Below, piece after piece: positions 29,948 to 39,171 of a stretch of 64,000 nt of DNA. This DNA comes from Alphaproteobacteria bacterium (GTDB lineage Bacteria > Pseudomonadota > Alphaproteobacteria > Rhodospirillales > Rhodospirillaceae). A model generated the notes under the pieces. The model was not told the DNA's origin. It saw only the letters and a list, made by a program, of their open reading frames with translations, and made no database searches. The stretch's first letter is position 1; every line of letters starts with the position of its first letter. The position numbers were made by a program, and so were the translations under genes. The stretch covers positions 248,001-312,000 of the forward strand of contig QJZR01000012.1 of assembly GCA_003246625.1 (NCBI GenBank), read 5' to 3'.

Positions 29948-31106
29948 GCTCGGCCTCCTCATCCGCCGGGGAGCTTCCCCGTCCGGCGAAGACGAAGGTG
30001 CCGACCACGGCGGTGAAGGGGGCGGTGGCGATCAGGGCGATGCTGCCGACCATGGTATGGAAGATTTCCGCCGCCACGTAGCCGAGGTTGAGGACGTTGG
30101 CCAGCGGCACCCCCTGCCCCATGAACAGCATCAGCATCGTCACGTAGCCGCCGGAATAGGCGAGCAGCAGGGTCGTCGTCATCGTGCCGGTGACCGCCCG
30201 CCCCACCGCCAGCGCCGAGGTGAACAGCTCCCGCCGCGGCACGTCCGGACGGTGGCGGGCGATTTCGGACATCGAGACCGCGACGTCCATCGCCAGGTCG
30301 ACCATCGCGCCGCTGCCCGCGATGAAGATGCCGGCGATGAACAGACCGCCGAGGTCGAGACCGGGGAACCCGGAATAGAGCAGGGTTTCGGAAAACGGCC
30401 GTACCGCGCCGTTCAACTTGAAAACCGGAGCCAGAACCACCGCCAGCAGACAGGCGGCGAGAAGCCCCAGGAAGGCCCCGGCGAAGGCGACGGCGCCCCG
30501 CCGGTCGAGGCCGCCGACCAGGGCGACGATCGCCGCCAGGATCGCCACGGTGGCGGCGAACCCCATGAGCACGGGGTCATGCCCCTGAAGAAACAACGGC
30601 ACCATCAGCCGCCAGATCACCAGGACGGTAAAAACGAACGACAGCAGGGCGCGCACGCCGCTGGAAAACCCCAACCCCATCAGCAGCAGGGAAAACACCG
30701 CGAACAGGCCGAATTCCAGGTCGAGGCGGTAATGGTCGACGGCACGGGCCGAGGTCACCCGATCCCCCTCCGCCGCCAGGTTGACCAGGGCGCGGTCGCC
30801 GACGCGAAAGAAGGCGTCGAGCTCCATCTTCCCCACGATCAGGTTCTCGGCGTCGACGACGCGTCCGGCGAAGGCGCCTTCCTCGATCCGCACCCGCAGG
30901 CGCTGTTCCCCCTCGCGCACCAGACCGTACTGGCGGACCTGCTGGTCGTCCACCTCCAGTACCGTGCCGCGGACGGCGCTGACGCCGCCCGGCAGCCGGG
31001 ATTCGAAGCCGGTCGGACGGAACCACAGAAGCGCGCAGGCGGCCAGCATCAGCAGGCATAGCCAAGTCTCGCGGCCAGGGCGCGGTATCCTGCGGAATTC
31101 CGTCAT
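29925..31106 (-). CDS. YibE/F-family multipass membrane protein
   Basis: A 393-residue protein with one N-terminal membrane segment ([16 protein letters not shown]), a beta-rich extracytoplasmic domain to about residue 130 ([27 protein letters not shown]), then seven or more membrane helices, including [20 protein letters not shown] and the [20 protein letters not shown] segment typical of PF07907. Function unknown, suspected transport. AAGGAGGGG precedes the ATG. Confidence 0.88.
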   Translation of the reverse strand: MTEFRRIPRPGRETWLCLLMLAACALLWFRPTGFESRLPGGVSAVRGTVLEVDDQQVRQYGLVREGEQRLRVRIEEGAFAGRVVDAENLIVGKMELDAFFRVGDRALVNLAAEGDRVTSARAVDHYRLDLEFGLFAVFSLLLMGLGFSSGVRALLSFVFTVLVIWRLMVPLFLQGHDPVLMGFAATVAILAAIVALVGGLDRRGAVAFAGAFLGLLAACLLAVVLAPVFKLNGAVRPFSETLLYSGFPGLDLGGLFIAGIFIAGSGAMVDLAMDVAVSMSEIARHRPDVPRRELFTSALAVGRAVTGTMTTTLLLAYSGGYVTMLMLFMGQGVPLANVLNLGYVAAEIFHTMVGSIALIATAPFTAVVGTFVFAGRGSSPADEEAEPTPRTAG

Positions 31107-31132
31107 CGTCTCCCCTCCTTCACACGACCGAC

Positions 31133-31156
31133 GGGGGAAGGCGCCAGCCTTCCCCC
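31133..31156. terminator. Perfect 10-bp hairpin after the alkaline phosphatase gene
   Basis: GGGGGAAGGC-GCCA-GCCTTCCCCC lies 28 bases past the phosphatase stop (minus strand) and before the YibE/F gene. No strong T-run follows, so it may stabilise the mRNA end or attenuate rather than fully terminate. Confidence 0.55.
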
Positions 31157-31183
31157 GCCATCGCGGTCCCCGATCGGGCGATC

Positions 31184-32617
31184 TTACAGCCCCATCGCCT
31201 TCATCGTCTTCTTCGCGATGTCGGTGTTGTCGTAGAACCCGGCGAAGGCTTCCGCCCCCTTGCCGACCGCCGACACCGGCACCGGCACGCCAGTGTGGGA
31301 ATAGGTGGTCCAGGCCAGGCCCGCCTTGTGGCTGACCAGGTGGTTGAGGGTCATCGCCAACGGATCGTACTCGCCGTAGAGCAGATACTTCTGCGGGTTC
31401 TTGGCGTCGCGCTGGTCCTCCGGCAGCAGGCTTTCGGCGAAGGCCGCCTTCAGCATGTCGGCCTCGTAGGGCGCCAGCGCCGCGACGTCGAGACCGTAGG
31501 TCTCCTTGATCAGCGGCAGCACGTCGTCGAAGACCAGTTCGGGCTTGGCCTTGCGCAGGGCGGCGAACTTCTCGCCGAAGGCGATGTAGGAGGACTTCTG
31601 CCCTTGCAGGGCCTTGATCGCGTTGCCGTACTTGGTGCCCGCGAAGCCGATGGACAGGCCGCCGGTCTCGTGGTCGCCAGTGACGATGATCAGGGTTTCG
31701 TTCGGATGCTTCTTATAGAAGTCGTAGACCACCTTCACCGCCCGGTCGAAGGCGACGGTGTCGCCGATCGACGCGCCCGGGTCGTTGGCGTGGCAGGACC
31801 AGTCGATCTTGCCGCCTTCCACCATCATGAAGAACTTGCCGCCCTGCAACAGGTCGATGCCCTTCTGGGTGAACTCGGCCAGCGAGATGCTGTCCTTGCC
31901 CGCGTCCATCGCATAGGGCAGCGCGTTGCCGTCGGCGTGCACCGGGTTCTCGGCGAAGACCTTCTTCGCGCCGGGCTTCAGGGCGGCGAAGGCGTCGCGG
32001 CTTTGCGTCACGGTATAGCCCTTGGTCTTGGCCAGATCGTAGAAGTTGGCCTGATCCTTTTTCTTGCCGGTCGGCTCCTTCACCGCGCCGCCCGCGAAGT
32101 ACTCGAAACCGCTGTCGAGAAGCTGGGTGGAAATCGCATAGTACTTGGAGCGCTTCTCGACCTGGGCGTAATAGCCCGCCGGGGTGGCGTGGTCGATCGA
32201 CACCGAGCTGACGATGCCGACGCGGTATCCCTTGTCGTGGGCCAGCTTGGAAATCGGCGCGTACTTGACCTTGCCCTCGGCATCCATGTTGATGACGCCC
32301 GAGTTGGTCTTGTGCCCGGAGGCGAGCGCGGTCGCCGCCGCCGCGGAATCGGTGATCACCGCGTTGGCGGAATAAGTGGTGGCCATGCCCTGCACCGGCA
32401 GGTTGTCCATGGTCAGCGGCATGACGCCGGGCTTCAGCCCCTCGCCCTCCAGATTCGCCAGGTAAAGCGCGGCGGCGTTACGCTGCGGCATCGCCATGCC
32501 GTCGCCGATCATCATGAAGACGTACTTGACCGGCTTCGCCTGCGCCGGCGCCGCGACGCCCATCGCCGCCGTCAGACCGGCGGCGCCCAGAAGAAACCCC
32601 TTGGTGAGCCTGTTCAT
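31184..32617 (-). CDS. Periplasmic alkaline phosphatase
   Basis: A 477-residue PhoA-fold phosphatase. Signal peptide MNRLTKGFLLGAAGLTAAMG with cleavage after APAQA; YVFMMIGDGMAMPQR supplies metal ligands, ITDSAAAATALASGHKT the nucleophilic Ser after Asp, WSCHANDPG and VTGDHETGG the zinc-binding His/Asp residues. It hydrolyses phosphomonoesters in the periplasm to yield phosphate. GGAGAG precedes the ATG. It is divergent from the AbrB-type gene. I saw no convincing Pho box in the 208-base gap. Confidence 0.92.
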   Translation of the reverse strand: MNRLTKGFLLGAAGLTAAMGVAAPAQAKPVKYVFMMIGDGMAMPQRNAAALYLANLEGEGLKPGVMPLTMDNLPVQGMATTYSANAVITDSAAAATALASGHKTNSGVINMDAEGKVKYAPISKLAHDKGYRVGIVSSVSIDHATPAGYYAQVEKRSKYYAISTQLLDSGFEYFAGGAVKEPTGKKKDQANFYDLAKTKGYTVTQSRDAFAALKPGAKKVFAENPVHADGNALPYAMDAGKDSISLAEFTQKGIDLLQGGKFFMMVEGGKIDWSCHANDPGASIGDTVAFDRAVKVVYDFYKKHPNETLIIVTGDHETGGLSIGFAGTKYGNAIKALQGQKSSYIAFGEKFAALRKAKPELVFDDVLPLIKETYGLDVAALAPYEADMLKAAFAESLLPEDQRDAKNPQKYLLYGEYDPLAMTLNHLVSHKAGLAWTTYSHTGVPVPVSAVGKGAEAFAGFYDNTDIAKKTMKAMGL

Positions 32618-32825
32618 CTTTCTCTCCGCGTGTCAGGACCGGAACGGAGACGCCTTTTCCCAGACGAAGGCGCCGCTCCGCAAAAGAACCCATCCGTGTA
32701 TAGCCTTCCCGCAAAAAGCGGATGATGACTCTTTCAAGAAATGAAAATCGTTCAATGCCTTGAGCCCGCGCCGCCGACGCGTCATAGTCGCGGGCACGTT
32801 ATCGTCCCCAGCTCGGCGGATCCCG

Positions 32826-33890
32826 ATGTTCTCGCGTTTCGGCCGTTTCGGCCAATGGCTGTGCCTGCTTGCCGCGTCGGTCGCGGCGACCTTGTTGTTC
32901 CGCGCCATCGAACTGCCCGGCGCGCTGCTGCTGGGGCCGATGGCCGCCGGTATCCTGCTGGCGGTGAACGGCGCCGAACTGGCGATGCCGCGCTTCGCCT
33001 ACAACCTAGCGCAGGCGGTGGTGGGGACGATGATCGCCGCCGCCGTCACCCCCGATATCCTGCGCACCTTCGCCGCCGACTGGCCGTTGTTCCTGGTGGT
33101 GATTCTGTCCTCGATCGCCGCCAGCGGCGTTACCGGCTGGGCGCTTTGCCACTGGAGGGTGCTGCCGGGCAGCGCGGCGATCTGGGGCAGTTCTCCGGGC
33201 GCCGCCTCCGCCATGGTGCTGATGGCCGAGGAATTCGGCGCCGACGTGCGCATCGTCGCCTTCATGCAATACCTGCGGGTACTGTGCGTGGCGCTGACCG
33301 CCGCGCTGCTGGCCCGCTTCTACGTGGGCGTCGACCACGCCGCCGCCGCCCAGAACTGGCTGTCCCTGCGCGACCCCCGCGCCATCGCCGAGACCCTGGC
33401 CCTGATCGTCGGCGGGCTGGCCCTCGGACGGGTGCTGCGGGTGCCGTCGGGTGCGCTTTTGCTGCCGCTGGCGGCGGGGGCGGTGCTGCGCGGCCTGGGC
33501 CTGATCGACCTGGAACTGCCGCAGCCGCTGCTGGCCGCCGCCTTCGCCGCGATCGGCTGGGTGGTGGGGTTGCGCTTCACCGGGGACATCCTGAAGACCG
33601 TGGCGATGAAGCTGCCGCACATGCTGGCGTCGATTCTCACCCTGATGGCGTTCTGCACCGGCATCGCCTGGACGCTGACCCAGTTCCTGGGCATCGACAT
33701 GCTGACCGCCTATCTGGCGACCAGCCCGGGCGGCGCGGACTCCATCGCCATCATCGCGGCGGCGACCAACGTCGACCTGGGCTTCGTCATGGCTTTTCAG
33801 ACGGCGCGGCTGATCCTGGTCATCGTCATCGGCCCGATCCTCGCCCGGCGCGTCGCCCGGGCGATGGGCCACCGCCCTATTCCACGGTGA
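32826..33890 (+). CDS. AbrB-family membrane protein (ammonia monooxygenase-like DUF/AbrB duplication)
   Basis: A 354-residue inner-membrane protein built of two repeats of about 160 residues, each with several helices; LPGALLLGPMAAGILLAV and LLPLAAGAVLRGLGLIDLEL mark equivalent positions, and GSSPGAASAMVLMAEEFGAD with TSPGGADSIAIIAAATNVDL are the paired SPGG motifs of PF05145. Function unsettled; the Escherichia homologue is a suspected regulator or transporter. The start ATG 32826 was chosen over a longer frame with an Arg-rich extension. Its 3' end overlaps convergent glmS by 14 bases. Confidence 0.88.
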   Translation: MFSRFGRFGQWLCLLAASVAATLLFRAIELPGALLLGPMAAGILLAVNGAELAMPRFAYNLAQAVVGTMIAAAVTPDILRTFAADWPLFLVVILSSIAASGVTGWALCHWRVLPGSAAIWGSSPGAASAMVLMAEEFGADVRIVAFMQYLRVLCVALTAALLARFYVGVDHAAAAQNWLSLRDPRAIAETLALIVGGLALGRVLRVPSGALLLPLAAGAVLRGLGLIDLELPQPLLAAAFAAIGWVVGLRFTGDILKTVAMKLPHMLASILTLMAFCTGIAWTLTQFLGIDMLTAYLATSPGGADSIAIIAAATNVDLGFVMAFQTARLILVIVIGPILARRVARAMGHRPIPR

Positions 33891-35700
33891 CGGATTTCGC
33901 CAGGTTGCGCGGCTGGTCGACGTCGGTGCCCTTCAGCGTCGCCACGTGATAGGCCAGCAACTGCACCGGAATCGCGTAAAGAATCGGCGCGACCAGCGGG
34001 CTCACCGCGGGCAGCACGACGCTGGCGAAGGCCTTGTCCTTGAAGTGCGCCACGCCCTCGGCGTCGCTCATCATGATCACCTTGCCGCCGCGCGCGATCA
34101 CCTCTTGCACGTTGGAGGCGGTCTTCTCGAACAGTTCGTCCGGCGGCGCCACCACCACCACCGGCACGGTTTCGTCGATCATCGCGATGGGGCCGTGCTT
34201 CATTTCGCCCGCCGCGAAACCCTCGGCGTGGATATAGCTGATTTCCTTCAGCTTCAGCGCGCCTTCCAGGGCGATCGGATAGGCGGTGCCGCGCCCCAGA
34301 TAGAAGACGTCGGCGGCATCCAGAATGGACTGGGCGATGGCGCGGATCTGGTCGTCGTTCTTCAGTACCTCGGCGGCATAGGCGGGCACCTCGGTCAGCG
34401 CCTTGCTGAGCTCCGCCTCGGCGTCGCGGTCAAGCGCGCCGCGCGCCTTGCCCAGGGCGATGGCCAGGCAGGCGAGAACCGTCAACTGGGTGGTGAACGC
34501 CTTGGTCGAGGCGACGCCGATTTCCGGCCCCGCCAGGGTGGGCAGAGACGCCGAGGCCTCGCGCGCCATGGTGCTTTCCGGCACGTTGACGATGGCCAGG
34601 GTGTGCATGCCCTCTTCCTTGCAGAAACGCAAGGCGGCCAGGGTGTCCGCCGTCTCGCCGGACTGCGAGATGAAGATGGCCAGCCCCCCCGCCTCCACCG
34701 GCGCGGCGCGGTAGCGGAATTCCGAGGCGATGTCGATTTCCACCGGCACCCGGGCGAAGCGTTCGATCCAGTACTTGCCGACCATCCCGGCATAGAACGA
34801 GGTGCCGCAGGCGACCAGGGTCACCCGCTTCACCGCCGCCAGGTCGAAAGGCATCGGCGGCAGGGTGATGGTACGTTCCACCGGGTTGAAGTGGCTGTTC
34901 AGGGTATCGCCGATCACCGTCGCCTGTTCGTAGATTTCCTTCTGCATGAAGTGGCGATAGGCGCCCTTGCCGATCATCGCGCCGGAAAACTGGGTGACGT
35001 GCACCGCGCGTTCCGCCACCGCGCCGGAAGCATCGTAAATTTCCGCGCCGTTGGCGGACAGGACGACGAAATCGCCATCCTCCAGATAGGCGATGCGGCG
35101 GGTCAGCGGCGCCAGGGCCAAAGCGTCGGAGCCAAGGAACATTTCCCCGTCGCCATACCCCACGGCCAGCGGCGACCCCTTGCGCGCGCCGATCATCAGG
35201 CCGTCGTGACCGACGAACAGAATAGCCAGGGCAAACGCCCCCTTGAGGCGCGACAGCGCGGCAAGGGTGGCTTCCTTCGGCGCCAGGCCGGTGTCGACCA
35301 GCGACGAGATCAGGTGGACCACCACCTCGGTGTCGGTTTCGGACTCGAAGGTCCGGCCCGCCGCGATCAGTTCGCGGCGCAGGTCCTGAAAGTTCTCGAT
35401 GATGCCGTTGTGCACCACCGCAACGCGGCCGTCGGAATGCGGGTGGGCGTTGGCCTCGTTCGGCACGCCGTGCGTCGCCCAACGGGTGTGGCCGATGCCG
35501 GTGGTGCCGTGAATCGGCTTTTTCGCCACCGCCGCTTCCAGGTTGACGATCTTGCCCTCGGCGCGGCGCCGTTCGATGCCGCCGCCGGAAAGGGTGGCGA
35601 TGCCGGCGCTGTCGTAGCCCCGGTATTCCAGCCGCTTCAATCCGTCGATCAGAAAGGGCGCGACGTCCGTCTTGCCGATGATGCCCACGATGCCGCACAT
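33877..35700 (-). CDS. glmS: Glucosamine-fructose-6-phosphate aminotransferase (isomerizing)
   Basis: A 607-residue two-domain enzyme: glutaminase domain (MCGIVGIIGKTDVAPFLIDG, nucleophile Cys2 after Met removal; RWATHG) and two SIS isomerase domains (CGTSFYAGMVGKYWIERFA, SQSGETADTLAAL). The C-terminus ends DVDQPRNLAKSVTVE, the conserved catalytic lid. It makes glucosamine-6-phosphate. It lies 26 bases after glmU as an operon; glmM is at 11777. No glmS ribozyme-like leader is expected or seen. Confidence 0.98.
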   Translation of the reverse strand: MCGIVGIIGKTDVAPFLIDGLKRLEYRGYDSAGIATLSGGGIERRRAEGKIVNLEAAVAKKPIHGTTGIGHTRWATHGVPNEANAHPHSDGRVAVVHNGIIENFQDLRRELIAAGRTFESETDTEVVVHLISSLVDTGLAPKEATLAALSRLKGAFALAILFVGHDGLMIGARKGSPLAVGYGDGEMFLGSDALALAPLTRRIAYLEDGDFVVLSANGAEIYDASGAVAERAVHVTQFSGAMIGKGAYRHFMQKEIYEQATVIGDTLNSHFNPVERTITLPPMPFDLAAVKRVTLVACGTSFYAGMVGKYWIERFARVPVEIDIASEFRYRAAPVEAGGLAIFISQSGETADTLAALRFCKEEGMHTLAIVNVPESTMAREASASLPTLAGPEIGVASTKAFTTQLTVLACLAIALGKARGALDRDAEAELSKALTEVPAYAAEVLKNDDQIRAIAQSILDAADVFYLGRGTAYPIALEGALKLKEISYIHAEGFAAGEMKHGPIAMIDETVPVVVVAPPDELFEKTASNVQEVIARGGKVIMMSDAEGVAHFKDKAFASVVLPAVSPLVAPILYAIPVQLLAYHVATLKGTDVDQPRNLAKSVTVE

Positions 35701-35726
35701 GACCCGGTCTCCCCTGACTTAAACCC

Positions 35727-37079
35727 TTACTTCGCCTTCAGCGCCCGCATCTTGTCGCGGAAGCGCGCCGCCCAGCCCTCGACCGTCTTCTGCGGCGCGC
35801 GGGTCACCGTAAGGGCGTCCGCCGGGACCCGGTGCGTCACCACCGATCCGGCGCCGACGATGGCGCCGTCGCCCACCGTGACCGGCGCCACCAGCGAGGT
35901 GTTGGAACCGATGAAGGCGCCCGCGCCGATGTCGGTGAAGCTTTTATTGAAGCCGTCGTAGTTGCAGGTGATGGTGCCCGCGCCGACGTTGGCCTTCGCC
36001 CCCACCCGCGCGTCGCCGATATAGGTCAGGTGGTTGACCTTCGCCCCCGCCTCGACGGTGGATTTCTTTACCTCGACGAAATTACCGATGTGCGCGCCCT
36101 CGCCGATTTCCGCCCCCGGGCGCAGCCGCGCATAGGGGCCGAGAATCGCGCCGGGCGCGACGCGGGCCTGCTCGAAATGGCAGAAACCCTTGATCGTCAC
36201 CCCGTCGCCGACGGTGACGCCGGGCCCGAAGACGACGAACGGCTCGATCGTCACGTCGCGGCCGAGCACGGTGTCCATGCTGAAATAGACGGTGTGCGGA
36301 TCGGTCATCGTCACGCCCTCGGCCAGCCAGCGGGCGCGCAGCCGATTCTGCGCCAGGGCCTCGACCAGCGCCAGATCGGCACGGCTGTTGACCCCCAGGA
36401 ATTCCTCTTCCGCGCCCTCGACCACGGCGCAGGCGCGGCCCTCGGCGCGGGCCAGGGCGACGATGTCGGTCAGGTAGTATTCGCCCTTGGCGTTGGCGTT
36501 GCCGATGGCCGACAGCAGCCGCCAGGCGACCCGCCCGTCGATCACCATCACCCCGGAATTGCACAGGTCGACCGCCAGTTCCTCGGGCGAGGCGTCCTTC
36601 GCCTCGACGATGCGCAACAGGCAGCCCGCGCCATCGACGATCAGGCGGCCATAGGCGCCCGGGTCCTCCGCCGCGAAGCCCAGCACCACCACCGCCGGAT
36701 CGAGCGCCGAATGCTTCAGCGCCAGGGCGCGTTCCAGGGTTTCGGCGTCAATCAGCGGCGTGTCGCCGAAGGCGACCAGAATGTCGCCGGAAAAGTCCGC
36801 CAGGGCCTCTTGCGCCGCCAGTACCGCGTGCGCGGTGCCCAGGCGCTCGGCCTGCACCGCGACCTCCGCCCCGGCGGCGCGGGCCAGGGCCGCCACCCCA
36901 TCCATGCCGGGCCCGGCGACGACGACGCGGCGCGACGCGTCGACGCTTTCCACCAGGGACAGAACGTGCGCCAGCATCGGCTTGCCGCACACCGGGTGCA
37001 TCACCTTGGGCAGGTCGGATTTCATCCGGGTTCCCAGCCCGGCGGCCAGGATGACGGCGGCAACGGAGGAAGTCGGCAT
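35727..37079 (-). CDS. glmU: Bifunctional GlcNAc-1-P uridyltransferase / GlcN-1-P acetyltransferase
   Basis: A 450-residue enzyme making UDP-GlcNAc. The N-terminal pyrophosphorylase has AAVILAAGLGTRMKSDLPKV and AFGDTPLID; the C-terminal left-handed beta-helix shows hexapeptide repeats (GVTVGDGVTIKGF, ARVGAKANVGAGTITCNYDG) with the acetyltransferase residues VNHLTYIGD. ATG 37079 is the family-like start; a longer frame upstream is non-homologous. It is the first gene of the glmU-glmS operon and divergent from gph. Confidence 0.97.
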   Translation of the reverse strand: MPTSSVAAVILAAGLGTRMKSDLPKVMHPVCGKPMLAHVLSLVESVDASRRVVVAGPGMDGVAALARAAGAEVAVQAERLGTAHAVLAAQEALADFSGDILVAFGDTPLIDAETLERALALKHSALDPAVVVLGFAAEDPGAYGRLIVDGAGCLLRIVEAKDASPEELAVDLCNSGVMVIDGRVAWRLLSAIGNANAKGEYYLTDIVALARAEGRACAVVEGAEEEFLGVNSRADLALVEALAQNRLRARWLAEGVTMTDPHTVYFSMDTVLGRDVTIEPFVVFGPGVTVGDGVTIKGFCHFEQARVAPGAILGPYARLRPGAEIGEGAHIGNFVEVKKSTVEAGAKVNHLTYIGDARVGAKANVGAGTITCNYDGFNKSFTDIGAGAFIGSNTSLVAPVTVGDGAIVGAGSVVTHRVPADALTVTRAPQKTVEGWAARFRDKMRALKAK

Positions 37080-37204
37080 CGGAAAACTCTCGCTGGAACG
37101 GAACGGGGCGGAACGCCGCAACGTGATGTAGCATACTCGCCCCGGAGACACCACATGCATACCGAACTCCGGTATAAGCGCAGTTGACGTTCCTCGGCCA
37201 ATCA

Positions 37205-37219
37205 CACCGTGTTACGGTG
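37205..37219. repeat. Inverted repeat CACCGT-GTT-ACGGTG upstream of gph
   Basis: Perfect 6-bp arms around 3 bases, 32 bases before the gph start and following TTGACG (37188 region). It could be an operator or chance; nothing else supports a function. Confidence 0.25.
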
Positions 37220-37250
37220 CGTTGCACACCTTCCCGACGAGGCTTCCCCC

Positions 37251-37967
37251 ATGTCCGGTTTTTCCTCTCCCCACCTCAACGGCTATGGCGCCATCCTGTT
37301 CGACCTCGACGGCACCCTGGTCGACAGCCTGCCCGCCCTCACCGCTTCCTTGAACGCCATCCTGCGCGAGGACGGGCGCCGCCCCCTCGACACGGCGGAG
37401 GTCCGCCTGATGGTCGGCGACGGCATCAAGACCCTGATCGCCCGCGCCTATGCCGCGACCGGACCGCAGGCCCCCGGCAACGCCGCCCTCGACGCCCTGG
37501 TGCAACGCTTCCTTGCCCATTACGACCCCGACCCCACCGCCGGATGCTCCACCTTCCCCCATGTGCCGGAAATCCTGACCGGTCTGTTTGGCATGGGCTT
37601 CAAACTGGGCTTGGTAACCAACAAATTGCTGTCTCCCACCCGGTCGATCCTGCGCCATTTCACCCTGGAGCCGGTGTTGAACGTGGTGGTCGGCGGCGAC
37701 AGCACGCCGCATATGAAGCCACATCCCGAGCCCTTTCTGCACGCCGCTGATCTGTTGGAAATTTCGCCCGAGCGGGTAATCATGGTCGGGGATTCGATCA
37801 ACGACGTGGAGGGCGCCCACCGCGCCGGCATGCGCGCCATCGCGGTCGGTTACGGCTATTCGCGCCTGCCCGCCGCGGAGTTCGGCGCCGACGCCCTGGC
37901 CAAGGCCTTTTGCGACATTCCGCGGGCGATCGCCGCGTTGCCGCCCGCGGCGGTGATTGCCCCTTGA
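37251..37967 (+). CDS. gph: Phosphoglycolate phosphatase (HAD family)
   Basis: A 238-residue HAD hydrolase. AILFDLDGTLVDS carries the nucleophile and acid/base Asp, VTNKLLSPTRS the motif-II Thr, KPHPEPFL the Lys, and IMVGDSINDVEGAHRAG the metal-binding Asp pair. It likely removes 2-phosphoglycolate formed from DNA repair or oxygenation; substrate is inferred from similarity. ATG 37251 fits family length better than an upstream ATG 42 bases earlier. It is followed by tRNA-Val. Confidence 0.9.
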   Translation: MSGFSSPHLNGYGAILFDLDGTLVDSLPALTASLNAILREDGRRPLDTAEVRLMVGDGIKTLIARAYAATGPQAPGNAALDALVQRFLAHYDPDPTAGCSTFPHVPEILTGLFGMGFKLGLVTNKLLSPTRSILRHFTLEPVLNVVVGGDSTPHMKPHPEPFLHAADLLEISPERVIMVGDSINDVEGAHRAGMRAIAVGYGYSRLPAAEFGADALAKAFCDIPRAIAALPPAAVIAP

Positions 37968-38012
37968 CAGGCCGCGCGGGGAAAGGCTAAACATCGCCCC
38001 TCACCGCACGGG

Positions 38013-38087
38013 GGGCGCGTAGCTCAGCGGGAGAGCACTGCCTTCACACGGCAGGGGTCACAGGTTCAATCCCTGTCGCGCCCACCA
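38013..38087 (+). tRNA. tRNA-Val(CAC)
   Basis: Starts GGGCGCGTAGCTCAG and ends CGCGCCCACCA with encoded CCA. The anticodon arm CTGCC-TTCACAC-GGCAG gives anticodon CAC, and the T-arm is CAGGTTCAATCCCTG. Length 75. Confidence 0.95.
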
Positions 38088-38095
38088 TCGGTTCC

Positions 38096-38125
38096 AAGGG
38101 GTTAGCCGGAAACGGCTGACCCCTT
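38096..38125. terminator. Terminator after tRNA-Val
   Basis: AAGGGGTTAGCCG-GAAA-CGGCTGACCCCTT forms a near-perfect 13-bp stem 8 bases after the tRNA CCA end. It is palindromic and can also end transcription from the convergent gene at 38154-39167. Confidence 0.8.
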
Positions 38126-38153
38126 TGCCGTTTCATGGGGCCGTTTCCGGACC

Positions 38154-39167
38154 TCAGCCGAGAGCGGAAACCAGAAAGCCCCGGAAGGCGTCGATCAAAT
38201 TCGGATGCTCCGAAAGCGCCACTACCGTGGGAATCAGCACCGCCGTGGCGAATTTTCCGACCATCGCGAAGTCGATCACCCGGTCGGGCGAAGCGACGAT
38301 CTTGGCGTGCAGGTCGACCAACGCGTTGATCGCCCCCATGCTTTCGAAATCGTCCTCGTCGATACCGCCGATGCTGCGCTTGACTACCTTCTCGATCGAA
38401 AGCAGCCGGGTTTCCTTGGAGCTTCTGACGATCCGGTGGAGAATCGACTGCGGCCACCAGATGTAGAACACCGTGAACGCGATGAAGGGAACCACCATGA
38501 TGTGCATGTAGGCATATCTGGCGGACGCGTTGTCGAGGTCGGTGGAAAAGAAGACGGTGCAGAAGACCAGCACCTCCAGCGAGAAGCTGACCGACAGGTG
38601 CGCGAACAGATGGGCCAGATGCCGTAGCGCATAGGTCCGCCCCGGCAGGATGAAAAAGTCGAACGCCTCGATGCGGCCGATCCGGCGCACCCACAGCGAC
38701 GTGGAAAAGGCGATCCACAATCCCCGGCCCGCGACATAGAACCCCAGAAGCACCAGGACATAGATGGCCAGGTTGGTGACGCGGTCGTAGCCGGGCGACA
38801 TGTGGACGACGGCGCCGCAGCCGAGCAGGCTCAGAACCGCGCCGCAAACGTACGACCCCTTGCCGTGAAAGGCGCCATCGACGAGACGCAGGGTCGCCTC
38901 GAACTCCTCCCGACTGGTGGCGATGGACAGCAGATCGTCGCAGACCTTGCGGGTTCGGAGCTCCGCCGACAGGCTCAGCAGCACGCCCAGGCAGCTTGTC
39001 ATCATGCACAGAAAAAGGATGAGGGTGATGCCGGGGTCGCGCGCCGCACCGGGGGCGCCACCCCCACGGATCGCGGCCAGGGCGAAGACGCAGACGGCAA
39101 GGCCGACCACCGCCAGAAGATCCCTGGCTCCCGAGACCGCCGTCGGCCAGACGATGCGCTTTCCCAC
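38154..39167 (-). CDS. Multipass membrane protein coupled to the geranylgeranyl-reductase-like gene
   Basis: A 337-residue protein with about six membrane segments (near 17-34, 46-66, 105-123, 130-150, 188-210 and 220-240) and a C-terminal cytoplasmic-looking domain (SIEKVVKRSIGGIDEDDFES). No family recognised. It starts 4 bases after the stop of the flavoprotein gene 39172-40365, so the two are cotranscribed. A link to lipid or isoprenoid reduction is inferred only from that neighbour. Confidence 0.72.
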   Translation of the reverse strand: MGKRIVWPTAVSGARDLLAVVGLAVCVFALAAIRGGGAPGAARDPGITLILFLCMMTSCLGVLLSLSAELRTRKVCDDLLSIATSREEFEATLRLVDGAFHGKGSYVCGAVLSLLGCGAVVHMSPGYDRVTNLAIYVLVLLGFYVAGRGLWIAFSTSLWVRRIGRIEAFDFFILPGRTYALRHLAHLFAHLSVSFSLEVLVFCTVFFSTDLDNASARYAYMHIMVVPFIAFTVFYIWWPQSILHRIVRSSKETRLLSIEKVVKRSIGGIDEDDFESMGAINALVDLHAKIVASPDRVIDFAMVGKFATAVLIPTVVALSEHPNLIDAFRGFLVSALG

Positions 39168-39171
39168 CGGT

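Noticed and set aside
32618-32825. Possible Pho box between the alkaline phosphatase and AbrB-type genes
   Set aside because: TCAT-containing direct repeats are present but spacing and sequence do not match CTGTCAT-N4-CTGTCAT well enough.
35700-35727. glmS ribozyme-like leader
   Set aside because: Only 26 bases separate glmU and glmS, too short for the ribozyme, which is a Gram-positive feature.
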